From: Manduca sexta
Taxonomy: Eukaryota > Arthropoda > Insecta > Lepidoptera > Sphingidae
Reading direction: 5' to 3'
Assembly (NCBI RefSeq): GCF_014839805.1
Contig: NC_051135.1
Location: 15,007,291-15,071,290, forward strand
DNA length: 64,000 nt
Made by a program: the position numbers and the translations under genes. Of the stretch, positions 44,901 to 55,888 are shown piece by piece; the first letter of the stretch is position 1; every line of letters starts with the position of its first letter. The notes beneath the pieces were generated by a model that saw nothing but the letters and a program-made list of their open reading frames with translations, did not search any database and was not told the DNA's origin.

Positions 44901-47900
44901 CCGGATATATACAGGTTGATCCCGGGACGCACCATACTGACGAGGGCCACTATAGCGGGTTTTAACACCTTGAGTACAATTGTCACTATGTGGGCGCATA
45001 CAAAATATGTCCTATTATTAGCAAACTGTTCTCCAAGGAGAGCTGAATTATTTTTTTAGCCGCCTTACAACATCAGGCCCTTCAAAGCGCGAGGCCCTGT
45101 GCTTGCGCCCCGTTAGTCGCCCCGTCAGTCCCTACGAACGGACCTTGAGCACGTCGCCGGCGGTGTGGTCGAAAATGCTGAGCAGCGTGCGCAGATGGCG
45201 CACGTGGCGCGGCTGCAGCGCGCGCGCGTCGGCCACGCTGGCCTCCACGTTGCGCACCCACTCCAGCCGCATGTCCGACGAGATGTCCAGACCCTCCTTC
45301 AGCTCGTGGATCAACTGCACACATTTACGTAAGTCATATAAACCTTGAAATTAAACTAATTTTCCGGATTCTATCGCGGTTTTTTGTTTTTTATTTTTCT
45401 CCCGACGTTTCGAAGACTTTGCAGCCTTCATGATCATGGGGGGACCCCCCCGCGATAGAATCCGGAAAATTAGTTTAATTTCAATGTCTAACATTCGCGT
45501 AAACATAAGAAATCATATAAACCTGTTTTATACGATCGGTTATTATTTATAATAGACAATAATTTAAAATTAAACCCTTGCGTGACAACAACATCAAAAT
45601 TAGATAAAAAGTGCGACGATATTAATTTTAGTACGAGCACGAAAGAGTAAGTAATTAATGAACTTATCTCGTTATTTTTCTCTCTGTACCTTATACTCCC
45701 ACTCCTTGGTGCTCCTATCGCTTATCAGTATTATTGTTAGAGAGAAATATCGATACACGAAAAAATACAATATAGTTACTGGAGCAATACATACCTGTTT
45801 AACAGTTAAACAGGACGGATTCTCCGGCCGCGTTTCCAGCCTAAATGAAAGGTAGTCGTGGACGGCCTCCATGCAGATGCTGCTCAGCAGCAGAAAGTGA
45901 GATCGATAGGACGGCAACCTCATGGCAATGTGTTCTTTGGACCAGCACCCATACCTTAGAACAAAATAGAAATGAAAAATCAATAAATTTCTTTTTTTCT
46001 AGCAGGAGATAGATATCGGGAAGGCGGATCATTTGATGCAAAATATTGATTACTTTTATTGAGACTTAGACCAAAGACAAACTAGTAATCGATTAATTTG
46101 ATATCGTTATAATTAACGATAAAAAATAAAATATGTGTTTATTGGTGTCTTCAAACATATTATGTAGCATCTAGGTATGCCAATGTACGATGTTATATTG
46201 ATCAGACATTCCAATAAGGAGTAGGTAAAGTAGTCTTTTACGCATTGTCTCTGCCTGACTTGCAAATTAATCGTAGGTTTATAGTTCTCGGTTCAATAAT
46301 CGATCGGTGACAATCGATTAAAATCGAACAAAGTTTACTATAGTCATCGATTAAGTACACTGTACTCAACTAGTGAATCATAAATATATAAATAATTACC
46401 GCCTCAATTCATATGCTTCTTTTGCGCTCTCGTCCTGCAGCGACTCTTCGTTCTCGTCATCATCACCGAATACTACATTTTCGTCTTCAGAATACACGTC
46501 GCTGCTCAAGTTCTGTTGATAGAATATTCTCATTAGACAGTTGCAAAACCTAAATAATAGAACTCCAAGTTCTAGTTACGTTGTAAAGTGTGATACGTTG
46601 AGCTTGTAAAGAATTTTGGTCCAGGTGGGCAAATCTTAATTTTTAGTCCAGGGGAGCAAATGAAGAATTTTTAGGTAGTTCTAATAAATCAACACAAGTA
46701 TATACAATGCATTGCGTGATCGCTGGACTGCCAATAAATCATTGCTTGCTTTTCAATTCAAAGGGGAATTCCCTTTTAGGCCTCTCAAAGATTAATAACA
46801 TTTTTGTGTAATTAGCATAACTTATTCTTATAGCTGAAATGTCACACTTACATCTGGTTTCTCCAGAGTGAGATGGACTTTGCTCAGGATGTGTTTCTTC
46901 ATTTTGGCGATGAACATCATGCAACGACGCACGCTTTGCGTCTTCAAGATCTCACGATGGTGTTCTCTGAATGACAAGATTTACAAATAAATATTTGTAA
47001 CTTTGTATTCGTTGAAAATTTCTAATGCTAGGTTGCGATGCTAGGTTAAAATCGATTCAAACATCGATATTATGAGGGGGGAAAAACGAGTGATGTCCGA
47101 CCTGTATACGGAGACGCGGCAGCGGTCCAGCAGTTGCAGCTGCGTGATGTCGTGCAGCGGCCCCAGGTCGAACCCGTCGCCGTGCAGGCACGCCGGCCCG
47201 TGCGTGCGCGACTCCGCCCACTCCGCCTCGCTGTACTCCGACGCGCTGCACGACACCACGATCTCGGGCGTCGTGGCGGCCTCGTTCGTCCCTGGCCACA
47301 GATAACGCTTATATCAACACCTGTTCACCTTTATAATACAAACTGATTTTAAACTTCACCGCCAGTTACATTTCACTCACATAATCAAAATAAGAAATGT
47401 AATTCCGCCTTTACCATGCACTACAGTTTAAACGCATTGCGACTTAACAAGTACTGCTAAATCGATATAATATAATCGGCAAGACGATACTAGCTTTATT
47501 TTGGCGAATAACATACTCACTAGTGCTCTCAACCCCGCTATCGACTTCATCCTCGTCCCGCTTGTATTTAGAGATGTCTCTCATCTCGCTCGCTTCACTC
47601 CCTCCTTGTGGTCACTGTCCTTGTCTTCCTCCTTAGTGACGTCGGACTGGGCGCTGAGGTCACTTCCGCTCGAGTCCGTGGGAGTCGTGAACCGCACTTG
47701 GCACTCTCGAGGGGGGTCGGATGGTTGCCTGGTGGGGAATAGAATTTGTAAAAAATTTTAATTTAATTTAGAGACAAAATGGCTTCACTACATCGGATAT
47801 AAAATGAAGCCTAGTAAATGTCGATCGACAAGAGACAATCTTTTAAAATAGAAATTCAGTGATGTAAATCGAACCGTTGACACAGTTATGCAAACCTACC

Positions 47901-50900
47901 TAATTGCTTCTTCACGCCCCGCGTAAAGGACTCTAAGAAATAAGGAATATGTGTGATGGCAAACTATTCCGTGGATTTTAGACAAATATTATTTGTGTTT
48001 AAGCTATCCATTTGTTCACACGACTTTTACGTATTTTTATCAATTTCTTCATACGACTCTTACGTATTTTTTTATACGGCACATTATTATATGCATCAAA
48101 TGTAGTTAAATGATCGCCCTAAAGGGTATCTTCTTACTAATCTAGAATGGGTATTGTAAAATGTGATTCATTAGGATTCCGTAGCGTGTGCATGGTCTCG
48201 GTACCTGCGCATTTCGGCAGTCCGCGCGTGGCTGCGCTCCGTCTTGAGCCGCAGCGCGCGCAACATGGCGCGCATCGACGCCATCTTCAGGCGCATGTTG
48301 AGCGCCAGGTTGAACCACAGGCACATCGTCTGCAACCATGCAATGAAATTGTAGTTTGAGGATGAGTTTATCATCGCCGAAGACTTGCATAATAAACGTA
48401 AAAATCATAACTATACACTGCACTGTACTAAATATTTACACACACACATAGAACATTACGCATTTATCCCAGGTATGCAGAGGCGCAACCAGGGCACCCG
48501 CTTCGCCAACTGTTCCGTCTAATCTATACTTCTATACTATTATATAAAGCTGAAGAGTTTGTTTGTTTGTTTGAACGCGCTAATCTCAGGAACTACCGGT
48601 ACAAACTGAAAAATTCTTTTTGCGTTGGATAGCCCTTTGTTCGTAGAGTGCTATAGGCTATATATCATCACGCTATACCTAATAGGAGCGGAGCAGTAAT
48701 GGCTAATCTCAGGAACTACCGGTCCAAACTGAAAAAATCTTTTTGCGTTGGATAGCCCTTTCTTCGTGGAGTGCTATAGCCTATATATCATCACGCTATA
48801 CCCAATAGGAGCGGAGCAGTAATGGCTAATCTCAGGAACTACCGATTCGAACTGAAAGATTCTTTTTGTGTTGAATAGCCCTTTGTTTGTGAAGTGCTTT
48901 TAGTTATATATCATCACGCTATGACCAATAGGAGCGGAGCAATAATGAAACATGTTGCAAAAACGGGGACAATTTATTAGTTTTGAGAGCTTCTGTTGCG
49001 TGCGCTGCGTAAACGGTTAAAGTTATGCAACAATGATGTATGACGGGATTGTTCCTCTTAAAAAGTTCTAAAAAATATATTATAAAACAAAGTCTCCCGC
49101 TGCATCTGTCTGCCTGAACGTGTTGAACTCAAAAACTACCCAACGTATTAAGATGAAATTTGGTATGGAGACAGTCTGAGACCCCGGGAAGAACATAGGC
49201 TCCCGGGAAACTACTACTTTCATAACGGAAAACTTTAGCCTGAAAAACTTTATAACGCGGGCGGAGCCGCGGGAAACGCTAGTATTATATAAAGCTGAAG
49301 AGTTTGTTTGTTTGTTTGTTTGTTTGAACGCGCTAATCTCAGGAACTACCGGTCCAAACTAAAAAAATCTTTTTGCTTTGGATAGCCCTATGTTCGTGGA
49401 GTGCTATAGGCTATATATCATCACGCTATGCCCAATAGGAGCGGAGCAGTAATCGCTAATCTCAGGAACTACCGGTTCGAACTGAAAAAATATTTTTGTG
49501 TTGGATAGCCCTTTGTTCCTGGAGTGCTATAGGTTATATATCGTCACGCTATGACCAATAGGAGCGGAGCAGTAATGAAACATGATGCAAAAACGGGGAC
49601 AATTTATTAGTTTTGAGAGCTTCTGTTGCGTGCGCTGCGTAAACGGTTAAAGTTATGCCACAATGATGTATGACGGGATTGTTCCTCTTAAAAAGTTCTA
49701 CAAAAATATATCATAAAACAAAGTCCCCCGCTGCATCGGTCTGCCCGAACGTGTTAAACTCAAAAAACTACCCAACGTATTAGGATAAAATTTGGTATGG
49801 AGACAGTTTGAGACCCTGGGAAGAACACCGGCTTCCGGGAAAATATATAGCGAGACTTTTATAACGGAAAACTTTAGCCTGAAAAACTTTATAACGCGGG
49901 CGGAGCCGCGAGCAAAAGCTAGTGATATGATAGAGGGCGAGCCTACTCCCGGAAGGCACAAATTCCAGACTCCGGGCTGATACTGAGCAGAAAAACACAA
50001 ATATCACTTTGCCCGATCCGAGATTCGAACCCAGGACCTCAGTGCGATGTCGTATCGCACATCCAGTACAATTACGCCACCGAGGGCATTCTAAATATTC
50101 AATGTAATCAATTAAAAGTGCAGATGAAAAATTATGCGAAACATAGGCATAGTACACATCAAATGGACCAATCACGAGTGTGCTCACGACTCGTGCCTCT
50201 ACCTGTCCAAGGTATAACTCCTCTAAAAAATATTGTTAATTCCACCCTGCTGCGAAATTAAGTAGATACTATATTCCTACCTTAACCCTATTGTCGAAGG
50301 CCTTGGTGGCGATCTGCGGGTGGTCGGCCATCATGGCCTTGCTGGAGGGGTAGAGCGCGACGGCGTTGTTGAAGGCCTCGAGCAGCGAGTACACGTCGCG
50401 CATCGCGGCGCCGATCGCCTCCGAGCACTGCTGGCAGTCGAACTCCAGGCAGCCCGCGTTTTGGTCTTCAGCTGGGGACAAACTTTACCATGTTTAGATT
50501 GAAGGTGTAGTTGTGACGTGTGCTCAGAAATGCATCATGCTATGTCTTTTTTTCATCTATTGTATGTTTGCATAATATAATGTTAACTATAAAGGTAAAT
50601 AAGAGGTAAACTGACCTGCACATTTGTCTTCATCAATAAGATCGTCATGGTGTCCCATGAAGTGCAGTTTTGATTCACTTTGACAAGGGTTTGTGTTCAC
50701 GAATCTGCAAAAAAATAATTATGGATTAGTCTTTGGATATGGCCTGTCAGGGTTCTGTCACGCCATCTCTAATTTACTCATAAAAAATACAGTATTATCA
50801 AATTAACTATAACAAAAAATACCAACAGCATAATACATATATTAACAAGTTTTGACATCATATCTCATTTCATCCTTTTTGTTTGTGGGCGGCGTTAATC

Positions 50901-53727
50901 CATCATTGAGTGCCTCACGTTGTCTGATTTCCTTTTTTTACTACTAAAAAAATTTCTGCTCAGTTGAGTATACATTGAACTCATAAAGTTTGAAATCTCA
51001 TACATTTTCGAAGACCATGCACCTAAAACCGGATTGAAAAACAACACTCACAGCAAACTTACTGGTATTCCATAATATTGTTGATGAGCGCCGGCACCAG
51101 CTTCCTCTCGCTGCACAGGTACATGTCCTGCTGGGCCAGGGTCCTGCCTGAACATCGAGCCTGCAGCTCCAGCCAGATAAGGTCTTTGAGCTCATTCTGC
51201 CAAACCTTCTCTTCTCGGCTGATCTGTGGAAACAGCACACCATTATTCCAACTTCTGCCCACGCTTTTTTATCCCCCGAAGGAATAAACATATTTGCTGG
51301 TGTTAGGATATATTTTATATCCACAAGGTGTTAAAACCGTCCACAGTGGCCATCGTAATTGTGTCTCGTTCCGAGATCAGCATAATCCAACAGGCCGGCA
51401 TAATTGTGTTGACTGCTGAGGGGTAATCATTTCTCGTCAGTCGACATTCTATTGGAGCCCACTTCACTTACCGTCAGATGCAGTTGGGATCACTTGGCTG
51501 TGACGGTATAAGAAAAGAGAGACGCAAATAGTGCACTCACTTTCCGCGCCGTAATTACGTCTTGTGGCATGATACGAATAAATTCTAGATTCCCGACTGA
51601 TATTCAACAGAAAAACTCAATCACATTTTACCCGACCAGGGGATCGAACCAAAGACTTCCACATCGTAAGTAGTTTCGTCCCATGTGGAAATCGTATACA
51701 AAACTAACAAGTCATGGATGCCATTATAAACCAATTTAGATGGTGCAATAAAACAAAATATAACTCGATAAAACACAAATATTTGATAAGTTAACAACTA
51801 ATATTTTGACTATTCGTTCTGAATTAGTCATTATGATAGATTAAGAATGTATGTCGGCCTAACAACCGGATGCAAGTAAATAACATTTTTTTTTACACTT
51901 ACTTTATCTTATCTAATAAATTCCACACGCTTATATACCACGTAAAAAACACATTTTGTTTTTACCACATTCTAAAAATACCCCACTTCCTATTCTTATT
52001 ATAGTCTACACGGATGTTGTTATAATATTAAACTTTAAGGCTGCGCCAGCGCATTAAAACAGTGCAGTGACCTTTTATTGCAAAACATAACACCATTTGC
52101 AAACTGTTATTTGACAGCATTGACAAAGCCATGGATGACGGTTACCACTTTCCATCAGGTGGACCGTTAGCTTGTCTCCCTTCCGATCTTCCCAGATATC
52201 ATATTACTAAAAATTAAGAGTGCACTCACAGTCCTCTTACACCCTCTGTCGATATTGCCCATGTTGATGAGCATGCAGAAGGTGTTGTGGAAGTTGACGC
52301 GGTCCTCGGGCAGCTCCTTGTCCCGGTCCGGTCTTCGCTCTTCCACCTCCGCCTCCAGCGCATCCGGGACCACGGATTTCGGCCGGGATGTGAGCGACAT
52401 GAACCGGCTGCATGATTCAACCTGGATAGAGACTTATTAGCTGACTCTTACGCAGTAGAATCCTCTGAATATTATACTAGTGGTAATAATGTAATTTATT
52501 TTAAAATAAGATAACACGTACAATGTATATATTTATTGATGTAAGCAGTACAAATAAGTTGTGTCTACCTACTTGCGGAGAAATACAGAATTTGTATTTT
52601 TGTTGTAATTGTGCAACTTCTATTGGCAAATAAACAAATCAGTACATCATGGAAATGTTTATGCAATGTAGGCTGATACTTAACTAGATAGTGTAGCTAC
52701 TGGACGTAATAAGCCCTTAACATTTCATGTCTTAGGGTGACGGGCGCAAGTGGAATACCAAACAATACTTTGTAATTCACAGTATTCGATGATATTTCTA
52801 CTGATTTGGGCAGTCGTGCGCTATCCATCAGATGCACGGCAAAAGCTTGTCCTGATTCAAAGCAATAAAAGTTTCTACACTTCGAATAGGACTTACCAGA
52901 GTAGCCACGGCTGGTGCAGCAGGTGGGGTTTCCTTTATCTCGCGCTGGCTGGAGTCCTGCTGCTTCCAGTCTCGCTCCTTGGACCGTATCAGCTTCAAGC
53001 TGGCCCTTTTCTTCAGACGCTCTGCCACTGATGAGGAAAAAGCCACTTTTAATTTATCAATTTATATGCCTCTTCAGATATTAGCTAGTGGTAGAATATA
53101 TTTGATATAGTGACCAACATACACAAGGTATTCAAACCCGCCATAACGCCCACGTAAGTGTGTCGCGTTCCGGGATCGGCCTGTGCTCCAACCGGCTCCA
53201 ACAAGTCATAATTGTGTCGACTGCAGAGAGCATCTTATCAGTTTACGTTCTTTTGAACCCCACTCCACTTACCACCAGGTGCAGTGCGGCCGGGCCGTAA
53301 GGCACGGCTACCCCAGCATAACCGCTCAGTCACCCCCCACGAAGGCTGGGCGGTAGTAATAAGGGACTTTCTCCGCGAAAACAAAAAAAAAAAAAAAAGG
53401 TGCAGTGCGGCCATTTTGCCGTGCCAAACGATAAAAAGGAAGAAAAAATAGTAAAAACGGAAGGATCACATGTATCCTTATACAAAATATATCGTTGATT
53501 TGTTAATGGCACTGTAAGATACCATTTTATACCTCAAAACATCAATTTAATATATTTCCCTATTATAAGTTACATAAGGTATGTTTTTATAAATTTCCTA
53601 GAAGTACTTCTATACTATACCTGGAGGCGTCTGGGAAGGCGACGTGAAGTCCATTTGGTCCTTCCTCTCCCGAAACGTCCTCGTGGCTCCGACGCCGTAG
53701 CTCGTCATACCACAATCTATCAGGTTT
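29963..53727 (-). CDS. MAP3K4: MAP3K4/Mekk1-type MAP kinase kinase kinase, 30 exons (most complete copy)
   Basis: Exons 3' to 5': 29963-30013, 30610-30786, 31097-31194, 31760-31882, 33920-34085, 34164-34331, 34652-34836, 35451-35553, 35721-35834, 36270-36351, 36827-37029, 37563-37730, 38333-38497, 39566-39727, 40269-40440, 40549-40647, 44545-44681, 45144-45314, 45795-45954, 46400-46512, 46852-46966, 47102-47291, 47521-47728, 48205-48329, 50281-50471, 50616-50704, 51063-51223, 52230-52421, 52897-53027, 53621-53727. They encode about 1440 residues, close to the ~1600 of vertebrate MAP3K4. Besides the C-terminal kinase, family landmarks are LIWLELQA (51063), VALYPSSKA (50281), MCLWFNL (48205), EWEFT (44545) and GRGTRPRWASQG (across 36827 and 36270). 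The protein should activate p38/JNK-type MAP2Ks in stress signalling in the cytoplasm. The first exon and promoter are not identified, and the 47521 exon carries a one-base frameshift. Two donors are unusual (GTCCGT after 36827 and 45144). Confidence 0.9.
30295..30497 (+). mobile_element. tRNA-derived SINE (copy 2)
   Basis: Allelic counterpart of 12835-13035. The adjoining GTGCGT microsatellite differs in length and pattern between the copies. Confidence 0.55.
32078..33612 (+). mobile_element. Composite Helitron-like insertion (type B 5' part plus nested type A)
   Basis: Begins with the type B 5' terminus TCTATATATATAAAAATG after host AAAA. Type B sequence runs about 400 bp to GTTAA at about 32479, where a type A element (32480-33612, TCTATACTTCTATACTATTA) is inserted. 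The composite ends with the type A hairpin and GCAAAAGCTAG at 33612, followed by host TAAAAAATACG. Type A here has six internal ~120-bp units. Copy 1 has the empty site at 14608/14609. Confidence 0.8.
36410..36411. other. Empty Helitron target site (copy 2)
   Basis: Copy 2 reads CATGTTAA|TATTTTATAA here. Copy 1 has 1973 bp (17387-19359) inserted between the same A and T. Confidence 0.8.
37076..37215 (+). mobile_element. SINE 3' part (copy 2)
   Basis: Counterpart of 20027-20162. Confidence 0.5.
39892..40188 (+). mobile_element. Short Helitron-like element, type D (copy 2)
   Basis: Counterpart of 22926-23222, closing on CTAG at 40185-40188. Confidence 0.5.
41249..44681 (-). repeat. Tandem array of 22 MAP3K4 exon-derived units (copy 2)
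   Basis: Same unit and orientation as 24268-26553, but with 22 units: the functional exon 44545-44681, about twenty complete copies and a partial last one. Most steps are 160 bp. Three units (junctions near 41327, 42295 and 43102) have a fourth TACGCAC 7-mer and are 167 bp. The last two of these are 807 bp apart, a five-unit higher-order repeat. As in copy 1 the functional exon alone has ATGATG and an acceptor. Confidence 0.95.
44545..44681 (-). CDS. MAP3K4: MAP3K4 exon that seeded the array (copy 2)
   Basis: Allelic counterpart of 26417-26553, 137 bp, identical in protein. Phase 2 at its donor matches the exon at 40549-40647, so the intervening 3.9-kb intron contains the whole array. Confidence 0.85.
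45345..45484. mobile_element. 140-bp MITE with perfect 35-bp inverted repeats
   Basis: The left arm 45345-45379 (TTGAAATTAAACTAATTTTC...) is the exact reverse complement of the right arm 45450-45484. The 70-bp centre contains CGTTTCGAAGACTTTGCAGC and a G6/C7 run. It is too short to encode a transposase. It lies about 30 bp upstream of the acceptor of the 45144-45314 exon. Confidence 0.7.
46852..46966 (-). CDS. MAP3K4: MAP3K4 exon (contig 2 only), basic helical segment
   Basis: Encodes [16 protein letters not shown] and a Lys-rich helix ending LTLEKPD, with donor GAT|GTAAGT. To keep frame, the following exon must begin at the acceptor ATCAACAG|AACTTG (46512) rather than at the closer-looking TTTAG at 46550, because the latter would need a different phase. 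Confidence 0.75.
47521..47728 (-). CDS. MAP3K4: MAP3K4 exon with one-base frameshift
   Basis: An acidic Ser/Asp/Glu-rich exon. The 5' part reads [20 protein letters not shown] and onward to DSDHKEG, then hits TGA. The 3' part is open only in another frame ([19 protein letters not shown]...). The switch point is the CCC run at 47600-47602. Its present length is 208 bp, and one extra base would give 209, which fits both flanking phases. No second copy of this exon is in the window. I think it is a consensus error, but a real null allele is possible. Confidence 0.8.
48440..48522 (-). mobile_element. SINE 3' half, split from its 5' half by Helitrons
   Basis: Reverse complement of the SINE 3' region (GGCGAAGCGGGTGCCCTGGT, GATAAATGCGTAATG). 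Together with 49923-50088 it makes one SINE interrupted by the insertion 48523-49922. Confidence 0.65.
48523..49282 (+). mobile_element. Helitron-like element, type A (three internal units)
   Basis: Starts TCTATACTTCTATACTATTA, carries about three ~120-bp units, and ends with hairpin GCGGGCGGAGCCGCGGG and AAACGCTAG. A second type A element follows immediately. Counterpart in contig 3 at 59716-60476. Confidence 0.75.
49283..49922 (+). mobile_element. Second type A Helitron-like element in tandem (two internal units)
   Basis: Begins TATTATATAAAGCTGAAGAG, lacking the first seven bases of the canonical terminus, and ends AGCAAAAGCTAG at 49922 followed by T. It lies head-to-tail with the preceding element inside the SINE. 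Counterpart at 60477-61112. Confidence 0.75.
49923..50088 (-). mobile_element. SINE 5' half with tRNA-like promoter boxes
   Basis: On the minus strand, GCCCTCGGTGGCGTAATTGT is an A-box-like start and GGTTCGAATCTCGG a good B box, followed by CTCAGTATCAGCCCGGAGTC. This is a tRNA-derived SINE head. Its 3' half is at 48440-48522. Confidence 0.7.
51339..51500. repeat. Interspersed repeat fragment
   Basis: Contains CAACAGGCCGGCATAATTGT and CAGTCGACATTCTATTGGA. Related copies occur at 12600-12815, 53105-53400, 56970-57066 and 62525-62675. It lies in a MAP3K4 intron. Confidence 0.5.
53105..53400 (+). mobile_element. SINE-like retroelement with poly(A) tail
   Basis: The longest copy of the family at 51339, ending in a run of about 15 A at 53384-53398 after TCTCCGCGAAAAC. 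The A-tail indicates retroposition. Confidence 0.55.
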
Positions 53728-54060
53728 CTGAAACAACGATCGTTATTTATTTACCCATTATTTTAGGAAACGATAAAAAAAATAAGTAGTCAGGCTCCCT
53801 AATATCACTATTATTTTTATTTTTGCATATTTTGTTTTGTTTTACTAATTGGCTGCCACATTATTGTTAATTATCATGGCAAACAACTATTTTTTTAATG
53901 GCATATTTTTCAAATTATTTATAGTAAATAAAAAAACCTACATCTTAGAGTTAATACTAAAAGAAGATAATAGTCTACCACGATATATCAATTGTTGTGC
54001 GGATAACAATTTTTATAAGCAAAAACCCATAAAACGGTCAGTGAATTCGATTTAAAAGTC
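53728..54060. other. Intron or 5' flank of MAP3K4, no feature seen
   Basis: AT-rich stretch directly 5' of the last exon I can assign. No start codon context or promoter recognised. The exon at 53621-53727 opens with phase 2, so at least one more coding exon must lie upstream. Confidence 0.45.
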
Positions 54061-54073
54061 TGCAGGTTATGTG

Positions 54074-54297
54074 GTGTCTGTTACGAGGTCTAGTGCTTGC
54101 GCGCACGATACCATACCGTTCTAAGGTCCCGGGTTCGACGCCCAGGTCGGGTAAAATGTATCAGAAGCTTAGTATCAGTCCGGAGACTTGAAGTTTGTAC
54201 CGGATAAGGCAATAGGCTTGCCCTCTAACAGGCGAAAAGAGGATGCCCAAGTTACACTTCTGCCTACCCAATCGGGAATAAAAACTTTTTATGTGTG
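54074..54297 (+). mobile_element. tRNA-derived SINE, near full length
   Basis: B box GGTTCGACGCCCAGG, then GTATCAGTCCGGAGACTTGA, GGCTTGCCCTCTAACAG, and the CTGCCTACCCAATCGGGAAT 3' part. Same family as 49923-50088, on the opposite strand. Confidence 0.65.
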
Positions 54298-55241
54298 TTT
54301 TGTCTATGTTGCTATATATCTACAAATATGTTAAGGTTTAAAAAAGCTAATCCATCCCTGTTGTTGAAAGTTAAAAAACAAATTGCGCTGCCAGTCAGTA
54401 GCCTATGTCCTTTCTAGGGTATTAAACTATTTCTATACTAAATTTAACAAAAATCACTTTAGTAATTTTTAAGTTATCGCGTTCAGACGAACAGACGAGG
54501 GGTGGGATTTTTTTAAACATTCGTCGTTGTAATAACAATGCAATAAGCTCTCTCTTTATCTCAATAAAGAACCCCAATTTAGGAAATAAAATAAAAAAAA
54601 ATATCATTATAATCGACACTTTTAAAATAGAATTACGGACAAATGAAGAATAGTTCAAATAAAACTTACAATTCTTTACCTACACTAGAAGTCTAGGACA
54701 GACCGAGTGGATTACATGAGAAACACCACCATCCTGAACGTGCACTAACCACACTGACCATGGAACACTAGTCCACATATCCATTAAACATATTTAGCAT
54801 AATAAACAAACGAACAAACGAAACCACATACAAAGTTCTTCACACAAAAGTCTTGGACGTTAACGCGCCGGTATTTGACTTATAAGACTCGAAGCAAAGC
54901 CATCGAACAATGAAAAATGTTATATTTCAATCACCTACAAGCTAAAGTGGCGTAAACACGAAACTGCGAAAGATCTCTGTTTTTTTAACTCACTAACACT
55001 TGCGTACCAATTGGGCATGTATTTAGGGATATTTGAATATTTAAAAGTATTGAGCAGATGGCTGCGGCTAAATAAGTAACGTAGGTGGCACAAGTAACGC
55101 AGTGGTTGTGTTGCTAATCTGTAGCGTACATATCCCCGGCGAGCGCTGATTAGTCGGATGTGGTCTGGCGGAGGTTCTAGGAGTGTGTAAAGATGAAGAA
55201 CAAGTTCAATCCCAGTACAGTCATGTTTCGAAGGTAAGAAA
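54298..55241. other. No gene recognised
   Basis: Moderately AT-rich, unique-looking sequence. I see no conserved exon in it. Confidence 0.4.
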
Positions 55242-55888
55242 TCTATATACTATTATATAAAGCTGAAGAGTTTGTTTGTTTGTTTGTTTGTTTGAAAGCG
55301 CTAATCTCAGGAACTATCGGTTCAAACTAAAAAAATCTTTTTGTGTTGGATAGCCCTTTGTTCGTGGAGTGCTATAGGCTATATATCATCACGCTATACC
55401 CAATAGGGGCGGAGCAGTAATGGCTAATCTCAGGAACTACCGGTTCGAACTGAAAAATTATTTTGGTGTGGGATAGCATTTTGTTCCTGGAGTGCTATAG
55501 GCTATATATCATCACGCTATGACCAATAGGAGCGGAGCAGTAATGAAACATTTTGCAAAAACGGGTAAAAATTTATTCGTTTTGAGAGCTTCTGTTGCGT
55601 GCACTGCGTAAACGGTTAAAGTTACACAACAATGATGTATGACGGGATTGTTCCTCTTAAAAAGTTCTACAAAAATATAATATAAAACAGTCTCCCGCTG
55701 CATCTGTCTGCCTGAACGTGTTAAACCCAAAAACTACCCAACGTATTAGGATACAATTTTGTATAGAGACAGTTTGAGACCCTGGGAAGAACATAGGCTC
55801 CCGAGAAAATATATAGCTTGACTTTATTAACGGAAAACTTTAGCCCGAAAATCTTTATAACGCGGGCGGAGCCGCGGACAAAAGCTAG
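55242..55888 (+). mobile_element. Helitron-like element, type A (two internal units)
   Basis: TCTATATACTATTATATAAA start after host GAAA, four-fold GTTT run, two ~120-bp units, hairpin and AAAAGCTAG end at 55888, followed by TAAATGATAA. This is a single complete copy. Confidence 0.75.

Larger units (their letters stand above)
28830..46539. repeat. Contig 2 copy of the ~17-kb duplicated block
   Basis: Corresponds base for base to 11402-28329, with the differences noted elsewhere: 22 instead of 15 array units, one Helitron composite gained (32078-33612), one pair absent (36410/36411), and an intact MITE. The match stops where contig 1 runs into the gap, and contig 2 continues with further upstream MAP3K4 exons. 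Confidence 0.85.
47816..52820. repeat. Contig 2 copy of a second duplicated block
   Basis: Matches 59012-64000. The match begins at the first base of contig 3, and the corresponding contig 2 sequence continues toward its own end at the second gap. This is the same geometry as the first duplicated block. Confidence 0.85.

Noticed and set aside
46513..46549. Upstream extension of exon 46400-46512 to the acceptor TTTAG at 46550
   Set aside because: The extension is open but needs phase 2 from the previous exon, which ends in phase 0. The AACAG acceptor at 46513-46514 fits.
49970..50090. tRNA gene
   Set aside because: B box and A-box-like motifs are present, but they are followed by a shared repeat body and no cloverleaf can be made. 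It is a tRNA-derived SINE head.
12521..53727. Two tandem MAP3K4 paralogues
   Set aside because: Duplicate boundaries coincide with contig ends, exons are almost identical and differences are of allelic type. Overlapping haplotypes are simpler. Kept as a testable point in the findings.
53621..53727. Alternative reading frame of this exon ([13 protein letters not shown]...), which would fit the phase of the orphan exon at 57255
   Set aside because: It does not join in phase with the next exon using the consensus donor, and the chosen frame gives TSPSQTPP followed by a basic stretch, as in the N-terminus of vertebrate MAP3K4. The alternative is not fully excluded.
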